A model generated the notes under the pieces. It worked only from the letters and a program-made list of their open reading frames with translations. It did not search any database and was not told the DNA's origin. The translations under genes were made by a program, and so were the position numbers. This document shows positions 1-6,435 of a stretch of 9,601 nucleotides of DNA, piece after piece. This DNA is from JACDHQ01 sp036401195 (GTDB taxonomy: Bacteria; Gemmatimonadota; Gemmatimonadetes; Gemmatimonadales; Gemmatimonadaceae): contig DASWVQ010000232.1 in the NCBI GenBank assembly GCA_036401195.1, positions 1-9,601 of the forward strand, read 5' to 3'. Every line of letters starts with the position of its first letter. The first letter of the stretch is position 1.

Positions 1-605
1 TCCCCCTGGAGGGTCCCGGCCCACTCCGCCTTCTCGAGCTCCGCCCAGACCTTCCGGGCCTCCTCCACCTTGTTCACCGCCATGTAGGCCCGCGCCTTCT
101 TCGCCATGGCCATCGCCTTCTCACCGTCGGTGTCGGCCACATCGGCAGCATGCTGGTAGCTCGCCGCCGCGTCGTCCACCTTGCCGAGCTGGAGCTGCCC
201 GTCGCCGATCAGGCTCCACACCCGGGCCGTCGCGAACTTGGCGTCCCTGGCCTTCTCCAAGGCGTCGATCCCCTTCTGGTACTCGCCCTTTCCGTAGGAG
301 ATCTCGGCCAGGAGGAGCGCCGCCTGGGTCGCGGCGGTGGTCCCTTCGTAGCGGTCCGCGATCTTCATCAGGTCGCTCTGCGCGAGCGGCGCGTTGCCGG
401 TCGCAATCGACTGCCGGGCCGCCAGGAGGTCGCGCGAGGAGCGCTCCGCCTTGATCTGGTTGGACCGGGTCCAGAACCAGTAGCCCGCCGCCGCCACGAC
501 CACCACCGCCGCGCCGATGGAGAGCCAGCGGGTGTTGATCTGGAACCAGTCGATGAAGGTCTGGGCGCTGCGGTCGTCGTCGCGCTCGGGGGTCACGGAA
601 GTCAT
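1..605 (-). CDS. YfgM-like membrane-anchored TPR protein (3' part beyond window)
   Basis: The reading frame is open from ATG at 605 to the left edge (201 codons, C-terminus missing). It encodes a charged cytoplasmic N-terminus of about 26 residues (rich in Asp and Arg). One membrane segment follows at about 27-45 (WLSIGAAVVVVAAAGYWFW), and then helical repeats of TPR type, for example around residues 75-115 and 120-190. This layout matches the YfgM/UPF0070 family (TPR_21), whose E. coli member is an inner-membrane ancillary subunit of the SecYEG translocon that contacts periplasmic chaperones. By that model the TPR part faces the periplasm. No Shine-Dalgarno site precedes the ATG, but tandem TAAACT motifs do. 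The gene lies 57 nt downstream of the tRNA gene on the same strand. Another single-TM TPR protein is the main alternative, because the family is assigned from architecture and pattern, not from a unique motif. Confidence 0.75.
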   Translation of the reverse strand, partial: MTSVTPERDDDRSAQTFIDWFQINTRWLSIGAAVVVVAAAGYWFWTRSNQIKAERSSRDLLAARQSIATGNAPLAQSDLMKIADRYEGTTAATQAALLLAEISYGKGEYQKGIDALEKARDAKFATARVWSLIGDGQLQLGKVDDAAASYQHAADVADTDGEKAMAMAKKARAYMAVNKVEEARKVWAELEKAEWAGTLQG

Positions 606-606
606 G

Positions 607-619
607 AGTTTACAGTTTA
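607..619 (-). promoter_or_regulatory. Tandem TAAACT motif, possible -10 element for a leaderless start
   Basis: On the minus strand two near-identical heptamers, TAAACTG and TAAACTC, stand directly before the ATG at 605. The upstream copy (619-614) fits a TANNNT-type -10 element and ends 8 nt before the ATG. Transcription would then begin at or next to the start codon. There is no purine-rich Shine-Dalgarno site in the 25 bases upstream. A -35 box is not convincing; TGGAAG lies 19 nt upstream at best. The motif is visible in the sequence, but its role is inferred. Confidence 0.3.
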
Positions 620-662
620 TGGAGGGTGTGGGCGATGCTTCCATCCGACGCAGCGGCCGGCA

Positions 663-736
663 TGCCCCTGAGAGGATTCGAACCTCCGACCAACGGTTTA
701 GGAAACCGCTGCTCTATCCATCTGAGCTACAGGGGC
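663..736 (-). tRNA. tRNA-Arg (anticodon CCU)
   Basis: Read on the minus strand, a complete 74-nt cloverleaf can be drawn. The acceptor stem is GCCCCTG with CAGGGGC, followed by discriminator A at 663. The D stem is GCTC/GAGC with a GG-containing loop. The anticodon stem is GCGGT/ACCGT around loop TTCCTAA, which places CCT at positions 34-36. A 5-nt variable region follows, then a T arm GGAGG/CCTCT with loop TTCGAAT. CCU reads the arginine codon AGG. The 3' CCA is not encoded and must be added after transcription. The gene lies 77 nt downstream of apt and 57 nt upstream of the YfgM-like gene, all on one strand. No integrase or attachment-site duplication is seen beside it. Confidence 0.95.
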
Positions 737-737
737 C

Positions 738-775
738 GGATTGGGCCTATCTGGTGCAATCCGTACAAGATAGCC
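738..775 (-). other. Overlapping, mutually exclusive inverted repeats between apt and tRNA-Arg
   Basis: In the 77-nt spacer, GGATTG at 738-743 can pair with CAATCC at 757-762. GGCCTATCT at 744-752 can pair with AGATAGCC at 768-775 with one bulge. The two hairpins share bases and cannot form together. Neither is followed by a U-tract in the direction of transcription. They could be part of tRNA precursor processing or partial termination after apt, or could be chance. Confidence 0.25.
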
Positions 776-813
776 GCGCCTGGCCCCACGATCCAGACCG
801 CCGCGGCTGCCCG

Positions 814-1362
814 CTAGAAGACGAGCAGCGACTCCGCGCGGCGCCCGGCGATCGCCTTCTCGCCCCCCAGGAAGCCGAGGGCCAGCAGGAACGAAAGCCC
901 CATCACCTCCCCCCCTACCGCCTCCACCAGCCGGCAGGCCGCCGCCGCCGTCCCCCCGGTCGCCAGCACGTCGTCCACGATGAGCACGCGCGCGCCCGCG
1001 TCGCAGGCGTCGACGTGGACCTCCAGGCGATCGGTCCCGTACTCCAGCGCGTACTCCTCGAAGCGGGTGGCGAAGGGGAGCTTCCCCGGCTTCCGGATCG
1101 GCACGAACCCGGCCCCGAGGGCCAGCGCGACCGGCGCGCCCAGGATGAACCCGCGGCTCTCGATCCCCACCACGTGGGTGATCCCCTGCGCCCGCCAGGG
1201 CGCCGCCATCGCCTCCACCACCTGGCCAAAGAGCCGGGGGTCGGCCAGGACGGGGGTGATGTCCTTGAACACCACGCCGGGCTTCGGGAAATCCGGGACG
1301 TCGCGGATGGCGCGCTTCAGCGCCAGGGTGAGGTGATCCCGGCTAAGTGCCTGCGTCGACAT
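814..1362 (-). CDS. apt: Adenine phosphoribosyltransferase
   Basis: The 182-residue protein has the usual length for Apt, a cytoplasmic purine-salvage enzyme that makes AMP and pyrophosphate from adenine and PRPP. The PRPP-binding motif is at about residues 126-140 (VLIVDDVLATGGTAA). The other family hallmarks are also present: FPKPG(V)xFKDITP near 25-37, GIESRGF at 66-72, the flexible-loop region RKPGKLP at 90-96, and EYxLEYGTD at 103-111. ATG at 1362 begins 3 nt after the stop of the acylphosphatase gene, with GAGGCG upstream as a Shine-Dalgarno site. It is the last protein gene of the packed block; the tRNA follows after 77 nt. No key residue appears to be missing. Confidence 0.96.
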   Translation of the reverse strand: MSTQALSRDHLTLALKRAIRDVPDFPKPGVVFKDITPVLADPRLFGQVVEAMAAPWRAQGITHVVGIESRGFILGAPVALALGAGFVPIRKPGKLPFATRFEEYALEYGTDRLEVHVDACDAGARVLIVDDVLATGGTAAAACRLVEAVGGEVMGLSFLLALGFLGGEKAIAGRRAESLLVF

Positions 1363-1365
1363 CGC

Positions 1366-1647
1366 CTAGCGCCTCATGCTGAAGGGGTACGGCATCTCGC
1401 CCGCTTCGGAAATCGGCAGCTCGACCAGCTCGTCCACCCGCGAGGCCGCGGGACCCGACGCCACCGCGCGACGGAGCGAGGCCAGCGCGGCGGCGGGGCC
1501 GCCGGCCGCCAGCTCCACGGCGCCGTCGGGGCGGTTCTGCACCCACCCCGCCAGCCCGAGCCGCCGCGCTTCCTCGCGCACGAACCAGCGGAACCCTACC
1601 CCCTGCACCCGCCCCAGCACCATGAGGTGAAGGCCGGGCTCGGTCAC
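1366..1647 (-). CDS. Acylphosphatase
   Basis: The protein has 93 residues, the normal size of a single-domain acylphosphatase, a small cytoplasmic enzyme that hydrolyses carboxyl-phosphate bonds. The signature GRVQGVGFR is at 12-20, and its last Arg (R20) is the phosphate-binding residue of the family. GWVQNRPDG at 34-42 supplies the catalytic Asn (N38). The start is taken as GTG at 1647. It overlaps the pcm stop as GTGA and has GGGAGG 9 nt upstream (1662-1657). The frame stays open further upstream only because it lies inside pcm. An internal ATG at 1623 would leave very few residues before the signature. Gene symbols for this family vary (acyP, yccX), so none is assigned. Its natural substrate here is unknown. 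Confidence 0.9.
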   Translation of the reverse strand: MTEPGLHLMVLGRVQGVGFRWFVREEARRLGLAGWVQNRPDGAVELAAGGPAAALASLRRAVASGPAASRVDELVELPISEAGEMPYPFSMRR

Positions 1648-2294
1648 TGGGCCGCGCCTCCCGACTCGTTCCACCCATGCCGCCCCAGGAGCGGGACGAA
1701 GCGCATGGGGGCGATCTCCTTCCGCTCGAACTGGGTCCCGCGCCGGGTGATCATGAGGAGCACCTGCTCCTCCGCCCCTCCCACCGGGACGAGCAGCCGC
1801 CCCCCTTCCGCCAGCTGGTCGAGGAGGGGCTTCGGCACGTCCGGAGCGGCGGCGCCCACGAGGATCGCGTCGTACGGACCGTACTGGCTCCACCCGATCG
1901 TCCCGTCGCCCACGAGGAGCGACACGTTGCTCGCCCCCGCCTGGCGGATCACCTCGCGCGCCTTGTCCATCAGGGGGGCGATGCGCTCGATGCTGAAGAC
2001 CTGCGCCACGAGGTGCGAGAGGAGCACCGTCTGGTAGCCGGAGCCCGTCCCGATCTCGAGCACCTTCTCGCGCCCGGTGAGCTTGAGCAGCTGGAGGTAC
2101 TGGCCGTGCACCGAGGGCTGCGAGATCGTCTGCCCATTCCCGATCGGGAGGGGCGCGTCCTCGTAGGCGCGGTGGCGCACCCCGGTGGGCACGAAGAGGT
2201 GCCGCGGGGTGAGGTCGAAGGCGCGCAGCACGGCGAGGTCGGTGATCCCCTTCCCCCGCAACGCCTCGATGAGGCGCTGCCGCGCCCCGCGCAT
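1644..2294 (-). CDS. pcm: Protein-L-isoaspartate O-methyltransferase
   Basis: The enzyme uses S-adenosylmethionine to methylate L-isoaspartyl residues in aged proteins, which starts their repair to aspartate. The 216-residue product matches the usual length of about 208-215. Diagnostic segments are RxxFVP near 31-36, the active-site region GQTISQP at 54-60, the SAM motif VLEIGTGSGYQ at 78-88, acidic SIE at 101-103, VGDG at 128-131, and the C-terminal RFVPLLGRHGW at 198-208. ATG at 2294 is preferred because family alignment begins there (MRGARQRLIEALR). The longer GTG start at 2321 would overlap surE and add nine residues foreign to the family. The gene sits 11 nt after surE, the classic surE-pcm pairing, and its stop overlaps the acylphosphatase start. 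Confidence 0.95.
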   Translation of the reverse strand: MRGARQRLIEALRGKGITDLAVLRAFDLTPRHLFVPTGVRHRAYEDAPLPIGNGQTISQPSVHGQYLQLLKLTGREKVLEIGTGSGYQTVLLSHLVAQVFSIERIAPLMDKAREVIRQAGASNVSLLVGDGTIGWSQYGPYDAILVGAAAPDVPKPLLDQLAEGGRLLVPVGGAEEQVLLMITRRGTQFERKEIAPMRFVPLLGRHGWNESGGAAQ

Positions 2295-2305
2295 GTCGCC
2301 GCCCG

Positions 2306-3109
2306 TTACAGGTCCGACCACCAGCGCTCCGCGTGGCTCAGCATCTCGAAGTGGGTGAGGTCCAGGTGCAGCGGGGTGACAGACACGAACCCCTCCTGCA
2401 CCGCCTTGAAGTCGGAGTCATCCTCCCCCGTCCAGGTGATCTCCCCCCCGCCGATCCAGTAGATCTGGCGCCCCCACGGGTCCTTCATGGGCTGGAGGGA
2501 GTTCGAGTACACCCGCCGCCCGAGCCGGGTGAGCCGCATCCCCTGCACCCGGTCGGGCTGCACGGGGGGGATGTTCACGTTGAACAGCGTGTCGGTGGGA
2601 AAGTGCTCGAGGGAGGTGATGTGTCCCACGATGCGCCGCACCACGGGGATGAGCTCCCGCAGCCGCGTGACGTCGGCGCGCAGGTCGCCGCCGGCGAAGG
2701 AGAGGGCAATCGATGGCACTCCCAGGGCGAGCCCCTCCATCGCGGCCGCGACGGTCCCCGAATAGAGGACGTCCTCGCCCATGTTGTGCCCGTGGTTGAT
2801 GCCGCTCAGCACGAAGTCGGGGCGCTCGGGCATGAGCGCCTCGATCGCGAGCATCACGCAGTCCGTGGGCGTGCCGTCCACCTGCCAGTGCCGCTCCCCG
2901 CGCCGGATCGGGCGCACGGGATGGTGGAGGGTGAGCGAGTGGCTCGTCGCGCTCTGCTCGCGATCCGGGGCCACGACCCACACGTCGCCCAGGTCGGCGA
3001 CCGCCTCCTCGAGGCACTGGATCCCGCTGGCGAGGATCCCGTCGTCGTTCGTCACGAGGAAGCGCGGGCGGCGCCCCTCGTCGATCACCTGCTGCTGGAA
3101 GTCATTCAT
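2306..3109 (-). CDS. surE: 5'/3'-nucleotidase SurE (survival protein)
   Basis: SurE is a divalent-metal nucleotidase that dephosphorylates nucleoside 5'- and 3'-monophosphates, and some members act on short polyphosphate. The metal-binding NDDG is at 21-24, and VVAPDREQSA at 45-54 provides the conserved Ser (S53). The long signature SGINHGHNMGEDVLYSGT lies at 102-119 with its Asn ligand N105. VDGTPTDCV at 77-85 and FNVNIP at 176-181 are also typical. The length (267 residues) is standard. About 14 residues precede the usual beginning of the domain, but no nearer ATG exists. The start codon overlaps the end of the upstream merR-like gene by 8 nt, and pcm follows after 11 nt. Confidence 0.96.
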   Translation of the reverse strand: MNDFQQQVIDEGRRPRFLVTNDDGILASGIQCLEEAVADLGDVWVVAPDREQSATSHSLTLHHPVRPIRRGERHWQVDGTPTDCVMLAIEALMPERPDFVLSGINHGHNMGEDVLYSGTVAAAMEGLALGVPSIALSFAGGDLRADVTRLRELIPVVRRIVGHITSLEHFPTDTLFNVNIPPVQPDRVQGMRLTRLGRRVYSNSLQPMKDPWGRQIYWIGGGEITWTGEDDSDFKAVQEGFVSVTPLHLDLTHFEMLSHAERWWSDL

Positions 3110-3491
3110 CCGGTGTCTCGGCCACCTGCTCGCCGCGCGTGAGGGCGAGGATGGCCTCGCAGTCGCGCTCGATCTCGGCGAGCAGCTCCAGGCGCAGCGC
3201 GCCGTGCGCCACGGTGCGGAGGTCGCCCGCCTTCCGGTGGTGGTCCACCCGCTGGCGCGCGCCCTCGATCGTGTACTTCTCGTCGTACAGGAGGTGCTTC
3301 ACGAGGAGGATGAGCTCCACCTCGCGGCGCTGGTAAACGCGGTTCCCCGACCGGTTCTTCGCCGGGTTGAGGAACTTGAACTGGCTTTCCCAGTAGCGGA
3401 GGACGTGCGGCTTGAGGTCGGTCAGCTCGCACACCTCGCCGATGGAGAAGAACTCCTGGACCGGCTCGGCCGGCCGCGTGGGGGCGCTCAT
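3102..3491 (-). CDS. MerR-family transcriptional regulator
   Basis: The 129-residue protein has an N-terminal MerR-type winged helix-turn-helix. It comprises FSIGEVCELTDLKPHVLRYW at about 15-34 and the wing NRSGNRVY at 46-53, followed by a helix reading REVELILLVKHLLYDEKYT and IEGAR at 75-79. A short helical tail of about 45 residues may form the dimer coiled coil. The tail has one cysteine (C111) and no paired metal-binding cysteines or recognisable ligand domain, so the signal sensed, if any, cannot be stated. ATG at 3491 has GAGGAG at 3503-3498, which overlaps the gpsA stop and ends 6 nt before the start. The stop overlaps surE by 8 nt. It may regulate its own operon, but no operator was identified. 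Confidence 0.9.
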   Translation of the reverse strand: MSAPTRPAEPVQEFFSIGEVCELTDLKPHVLRYWESQFKFLNPAKNRSGNRVYQRREVELILLVKHLLYDEKYTIEGARQRVDHHRKAGDLRTVAHGALRLELLAEIERDCEAILALTRGEQVAETPDE

Positions 3492-3497
3492 CGGGGG

Positions 3498-3503
3498 CTC
3501 CTC
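3498..3503 (-). promoter_or_regulatory. Shine-Dalgarno site of the MerR-family gene
   Basis: GAGGAG on the minus strand ends 6 nt before the ATG at 3491. Its first two bases belong to the gpsA stop codon, so ribosomes finishing gpsA stop on the ribosome-binding site of the next gene. This supports the chosen start and translational coupling. Confidence 0.75.
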
Positions 3504-4497
3504 ATGCGTCCTGCTCCGCGCGAAGGTCGCGGGCCATCAGCTCGGCGACGCCGCGCTCCGCCGTGTATCCCTCGAAGAGGACGCGGTAGACCATGGCCAC
3601 GATCGGCATCTCCACCCCGGTGCGCGCGGCGAGCGCATGCGCGCTCTCGGTGGTGTTGACCCCCTCGGCGACGGTCTGCTTCCCCTCGAGGGCCTGCGCC
3701 AGCGTCGCGCCCCGGCCGATCTCCATCCCCACGGCGCGGTTGCGGCTCAGGGCCCCCGTGCAGGTGAGCACCAGGTCGCCCACGCCGGCGAGTCCGAGGA
3801 AGGTGAGGGGCTGGGCGCCGAGGGCCACGCCGAGCCGCGTCATCTCCGCGAGGCCGCGGGTGATGAGTGCGGCGCGCGAGTTGAAGCCCAGCCCGGCTCC
3901 CTCGGCGATGCCGGTGGCGACCGCCATCACGTTCTTGAGCGCGCCTCCCAGCTCCACCCCGATCACGTCGTCGTGGGTGTAGACGCGGAAGGCGCGGCCG
4001 CTCAGCGCTTCCTGCACCTTCTGCGCGGCGACCACGTCGCGCGCGGCGGCGACGATGGCGGTGGGCTGGCCGGCCGCGACCTCCGCGGCGAAACTGGGGC
4101 CGGAGATGGCCACGATCGGCCGCCCGGGGAGCGCCGCTTCCACCACGTCCGTCATGAGGGCGAGCGAGCCGCGCTCGATCCCCTTGGAGGCGACGGCGAC
4201 GATCGCGTCGTCCGCGACCGAGGTGACCTGCCCGGCGATCCGCCGCAGGTGGTGCGACGGGGTGGCGAAGAGCACGAGCTCCGCCCCCGCCGCCGCCTCG
4301 TCGAGCGAGGTGGTGGCGGCGAGCGACTCCGCGAGCGTCACGCCGGGGAGGAAGGCCGCGTTCTCGCGAGCCGTCGTGATTCCCTCGACCACGTCGGGCT
4401 CGTAGGCCCAGAGCCGCACGTCGTGGCCGTTGCGGGCCAGGAGGTCGGCCAGGGCGGTGCCCCAGGCGCCTGCGCCGATGACGGCGGCAACGGTCAT
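3502..4497 (-). CDS. gpsA: Glycerol-3-phosphate dehydrogenase [NAD(P)+]
   Basis: GpsA reduces dihydroxyacetone phosphate to sn-glycerol 3-phosphate, the backbone of phospholipids. The 331-residue product has the family length. The N-terminal Rossmann motif is GAGAWG at 8-13, followed by FATPS at 77-81, ASKGIE at 103-108 and ISGPSFAAEV at 131-140. The catalytic-domain segments GGALKNVMAVATG (184-196, with the conserved Lys K188), GLAGVGDLVLTC (235-246) and SRNR (251-254) are all present. The frame is open well upstream inside plsY, but the N-terminal TVAAVIGAGAWG fixes the start at ATG 4497. That ATG overlaps the plsY stop as ATGA and has AAGG at 4508-4505. The adjacent PlsY consumes the product of this enzyme. 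Confidence 0.97.
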   Translation of the reverse strand: MTVAAVIGAGAWGTALADLLARNGHDVRLWAYEPDVVEGITTARENAAFLPGVTLAESLAATTSLDEAAAGAELVLFATPSHHLRRIAGQVTSVADDAIVAVASKGIERGSLALMTDVVEAALPGRPIVAISGPSFAAEVAAGQPTAIVAAARDVVAAQKVQEALSGRAFRVYTHDDVIGVELGGALKNVMAVATGIAEGAGLGFNSRAALITRGLAEMTRLGVALGAQPLTFLGLAGVGDLVLTCTGALSRNRAVGMEIGRGATLAQALEGKQTVAEGVNTTESAHALAARTGVEMPIVAMVYRVLFEGYTAERGVAELMARDLRAEQDA

Positions 4498-5120
4498 CGC
4501 GCCACCTTGCCCGCCTTGCGGCCGAAGCGGTGCTCCTCCCCGCGGCGGAGCCGGCCGATGTTCGCCCGGTGGGTCCAGAACACGAACCCGCCCAGCGCGA
4601 GGGCGAGGATGAACAGGGGGGAGCGGAGCCCCTCGAGCGCGGCCAGCACGCCCACGAGCACCACGGAGGCGGTGAGCGACCCGAGGGACACGTACCCGCT
4701 CACGAGCACCACCGCCGCGAAGACGGCGAGGGTGACGGCCATGGCCACGGGGGCGAGGGCGAAGAAGACCCCGGCCGAGGTGGCGACCCCCTTCCCCCCC
4801 TTGCCGAAGCCGAGGAACACGGGACGCACGTGCCCCGCGATCGCGGCGAGCCCGCAGGCCATGCCGAGGAGGAGGAGGCGCTGCGGGTCGCGCTCGCCGG
4901 TGAGCGCCGGGAAGAAGCGGACGGGGACCGCACCCTTGGCGGCGTCGAAGAGGAAGACGGCGAGCCCCACCTTCCAACCGAGGACGCGGAACACGTTCGT
5001 CGCGCCCAGGTTGCCCGACCCGCGGGTGCGCAGGTCGACGCCGGCGGCGCGGCCGGCGATCCAGGCGGCGGGGATGGACCCGAGGAGGTAGGAAGAGACG
5101 AGTGCGACGATCGGGTGCAC
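4494..5120 (-). CDS. plsY: Acyl-phosphate:glycerol-3-phosphate acyltransferase
   Basis: PlsY is an inner-membrane enzyme that transfers an acyl chain from acyl-phosphate to sn-glycerol 3-phosphate, giving lysophosphatidate. The 208-residue protein is hydrophobic, with several predicted membrane segments (about 1-23, 50-70, 82-103, 111-145 and 150-182). It carries the three family motifs: RGSGNLGATNVFR at 33-45, GHVRPVFLGFGKGGKGVAT around 96-113, and GYVSLGSL at 142-149. The late HRANIGRLRRGEE at 184-196 is also typical. The start is GTG at 5120, one base after the der stop (TGACGTG). PlsX, which makes the acyl-phosphate, is not in the window. The gene overlaps gpsA by 4 nt, a pairing that links supply and use of glycerol 3-phosphate. 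Confidence 0.96.
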   Translation of the reverse strand: MHPIVALVSSYLLGSIPAAWIAGRAAGVDLRTRGSGNLGATNVFRVLGWKVGLAVFLFDAAKGAVPVRFFPALTGERDPQRLLLLGMACGLAAIAGHVRPVFLGFGKGGKGVATSAGVFFALAPVAMAVTLAVFAAVVLVSGYVSLGSLTASVVLVGVLAALEGLRSPLFILALALGGFVFWTHRANIGRLRRGEEHRFGRKAGKVAR

Positions 5121-5121
5121 G

Positions 5122-6435
5122 TCAGGCGCCCTTGCGGCGGAGCAGGATGCGCAGCGGGTTGCCGGTGAAGCCCCAGGCGTCCCGGAAGCCGTTGTGAAGG
5201 TAGCGCACGTAGTGCTCCTCCACGAGGTCGGGGGCGTTCCCGAAGACGGCGATGGTCGGGGGCGCGGTCTCCACCTGGGTGGCGTAGTTGAGCTTCACCT
5301 CGCGGCCGGAGGCCTGCGGCGGCTGGCGCCGCGCGACCAGCTCGCGGAGCCGCTCGTTCACCTCGTGCGTGGGGATGCGCTTCTCGCGCTCCGCCGCCAC
5401 GAGGAGGATCAGCTCCATCACCTTCTGCACCCGCTGCCCGGTGACGGCGGAGGTGAACAGGAAGGGGACGTTCTTGAGGTACGGGGCCTTCTCGCGGGTC
5501 TTCTTCTCGAACTTGTGCGTCGCCTTGTCGTCCACGCCGGCGAGGTCCCACTTGTTGACGATGAGGATCAGCCCGCGCCCGGCCTCCCAGGCCAGGGTGG
5601 CGATCTTCAGGTCCGTGTTGTGGATCTCTCCCTCGGTCGCGTCGAGCAGGAGGAGGCAGATGTCGGAGCGCTCGATCGCGCGTCGCGTGCGGAGGGAGGA
5701 GTAGAACTCCACCCCTTCGTCCATCTTGCTCTGGCGACGCAGGCCGGCGGTGTCGACGAAGACGAAATCGCGGCCATGGTAGCGCAGCGGGGTGTCGATC
5801 GAGTCGCGGGTGGTGCCGGCGACGTCGGACACGACGAGCCGCTCCTCGCCGAGGAGCTTGTTCACGAACGACGACTTCCCCACGTTCGGGCGGCCGATCA
5901 CCGCCACGCGCAGCGCCTCGGGGAGGGCCTCGTCGGTGGAGGGGAGCTTCTCGGCGATCACGTCGAGGAGGTCACCCGAGCCCTTGCCGCTGGAGGCCGA
6001 CACCGGGACGGGGTCGCCCGCGCCGAGGGCGTAGAACTCGTACCAGTCGGTGCTGGCGGGGTCGTCCACCTTGTTGGCCACGAGGAGCCAGGGCTTCCCC
6101 GAGTCGCGCAGGATCTCCGCGATGCGGGAGTCGCTGGGGTGCACCCCCACCCTGGCGTCGACCATGAAGAGCATGAGGTCGGCCTCGCCGATCGCCTCGT
6201 GCACCTGGCGGCGGATCTCGGTGTCCATCGGGGTGTTGGAGTCCTCCACCAGGCCCCCGGTGTCCACGACCCAGAACTGCTGCCCGTTCCACTCGGCGCG
6301 GCCGAAGTTGCGGTCGCGGGTGGTGCCCGCCTCGTCGTGCACGATCGCCGCCGCCGCGTCGCCGACGAGGCGGTTGAAGAGCGAGGACTTGCCCACGTTC
6401 GGGCGACCGATGAGTGCCACCACCGGGATGTTCAT
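5122..6435 (-). CDS. der: Ribosome assembly GTPase Der (EngA)
   Basis: Der is an essential GTPase with two consecutive G domains and a KH-like C-terminal domain, and it acts in maturation of the 50S ribosomal subunit. In this 437-residue protein, G domain 1 shows GRPNVGKS (10-17), AGTTR (36-40), DTGG (58-61), NKVD (121-124) and SAS (146-148). G domain 2 repeats these as GRPNVGKS (181-188), AGTTR (206-210), DTAG (228-231), NKWD (294-297) and SA (329-330). The KH-like part spans about 350-437 and ends in GNPLRILLRRKG. ATG at 6435 overlaps the stop of the DUF512 gene as ATGA, and GGAG at 6446-6443 serves as its Shine-Dalgarno site. All motifs look intact. Confidence 0.98.
   Translation of the reverse strand: MNIPVVALIGRPNVGKSSLFNRLVGDAAAAIVHDEAGTTRDRNFGRAEWNGQQFWVVDTGGLVEDSNTPMDTEIRRQVHEAIGEADLMLFMVDARVGVHPSDSRIAEILRDSGKPWLLVANKVDDPASTDWYEFYALGAGDPVPVSASSGKGSGDLLDVIAEKLPSTDEALPEALRVAVIGRPNVGKSSFVNKLLGEERLVVSDVAGTTRDSIDTPLRYHGRDFVFVDTAGLRRQSKMDEGVEFYSSLRTRRAIERSDICLLLLDATEGEIHNTDLKIATLAWEAGRGLILIVNKWDLAGVDDKATHKFEKKTREKAPYLKNVPFLFTSAVTGQRVQKVMELILLVAAEREKRIPTHEVNERLRELVARRQPPQASGREVKLNYATQVETAPPTIAVFGNAPDLVEEHYVRYLHNGFRDAWGFTGNPLRILLRRKGA

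Noticed and set aside
1648..1893. Upstream extension of the acylphosphatase frame to 175 codons
   Set aside because: The added part is an out-of-frame reading of pcm. The domain starts right after the GTG at 1647, which has its own Shine-Dalgarno site.
517..2037. 506-codon open frame on the plus strand
   Set aside because: It crosses a tRNA gene and runs antisense to apt, the acylphosphatase gene and pcm, with no recognisable domain.
4498..4977. Upstream extension of the gpsA frame into plsY
   Set aside because: The extension is a shifted-frame translation of plsY. The Rossmann N-terminus and the ATGA junction place the start at 4497.
3412..5091. 559-codon open frame on the plus strand
   Set aside because: It lies entirely opposite gpsA, plsY and the start of the MerR gene, all of which have intact family motifs. 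Its composition is the Arg/Gly/His/Asp-rich pattern typical of the antisense of high-GC genes.
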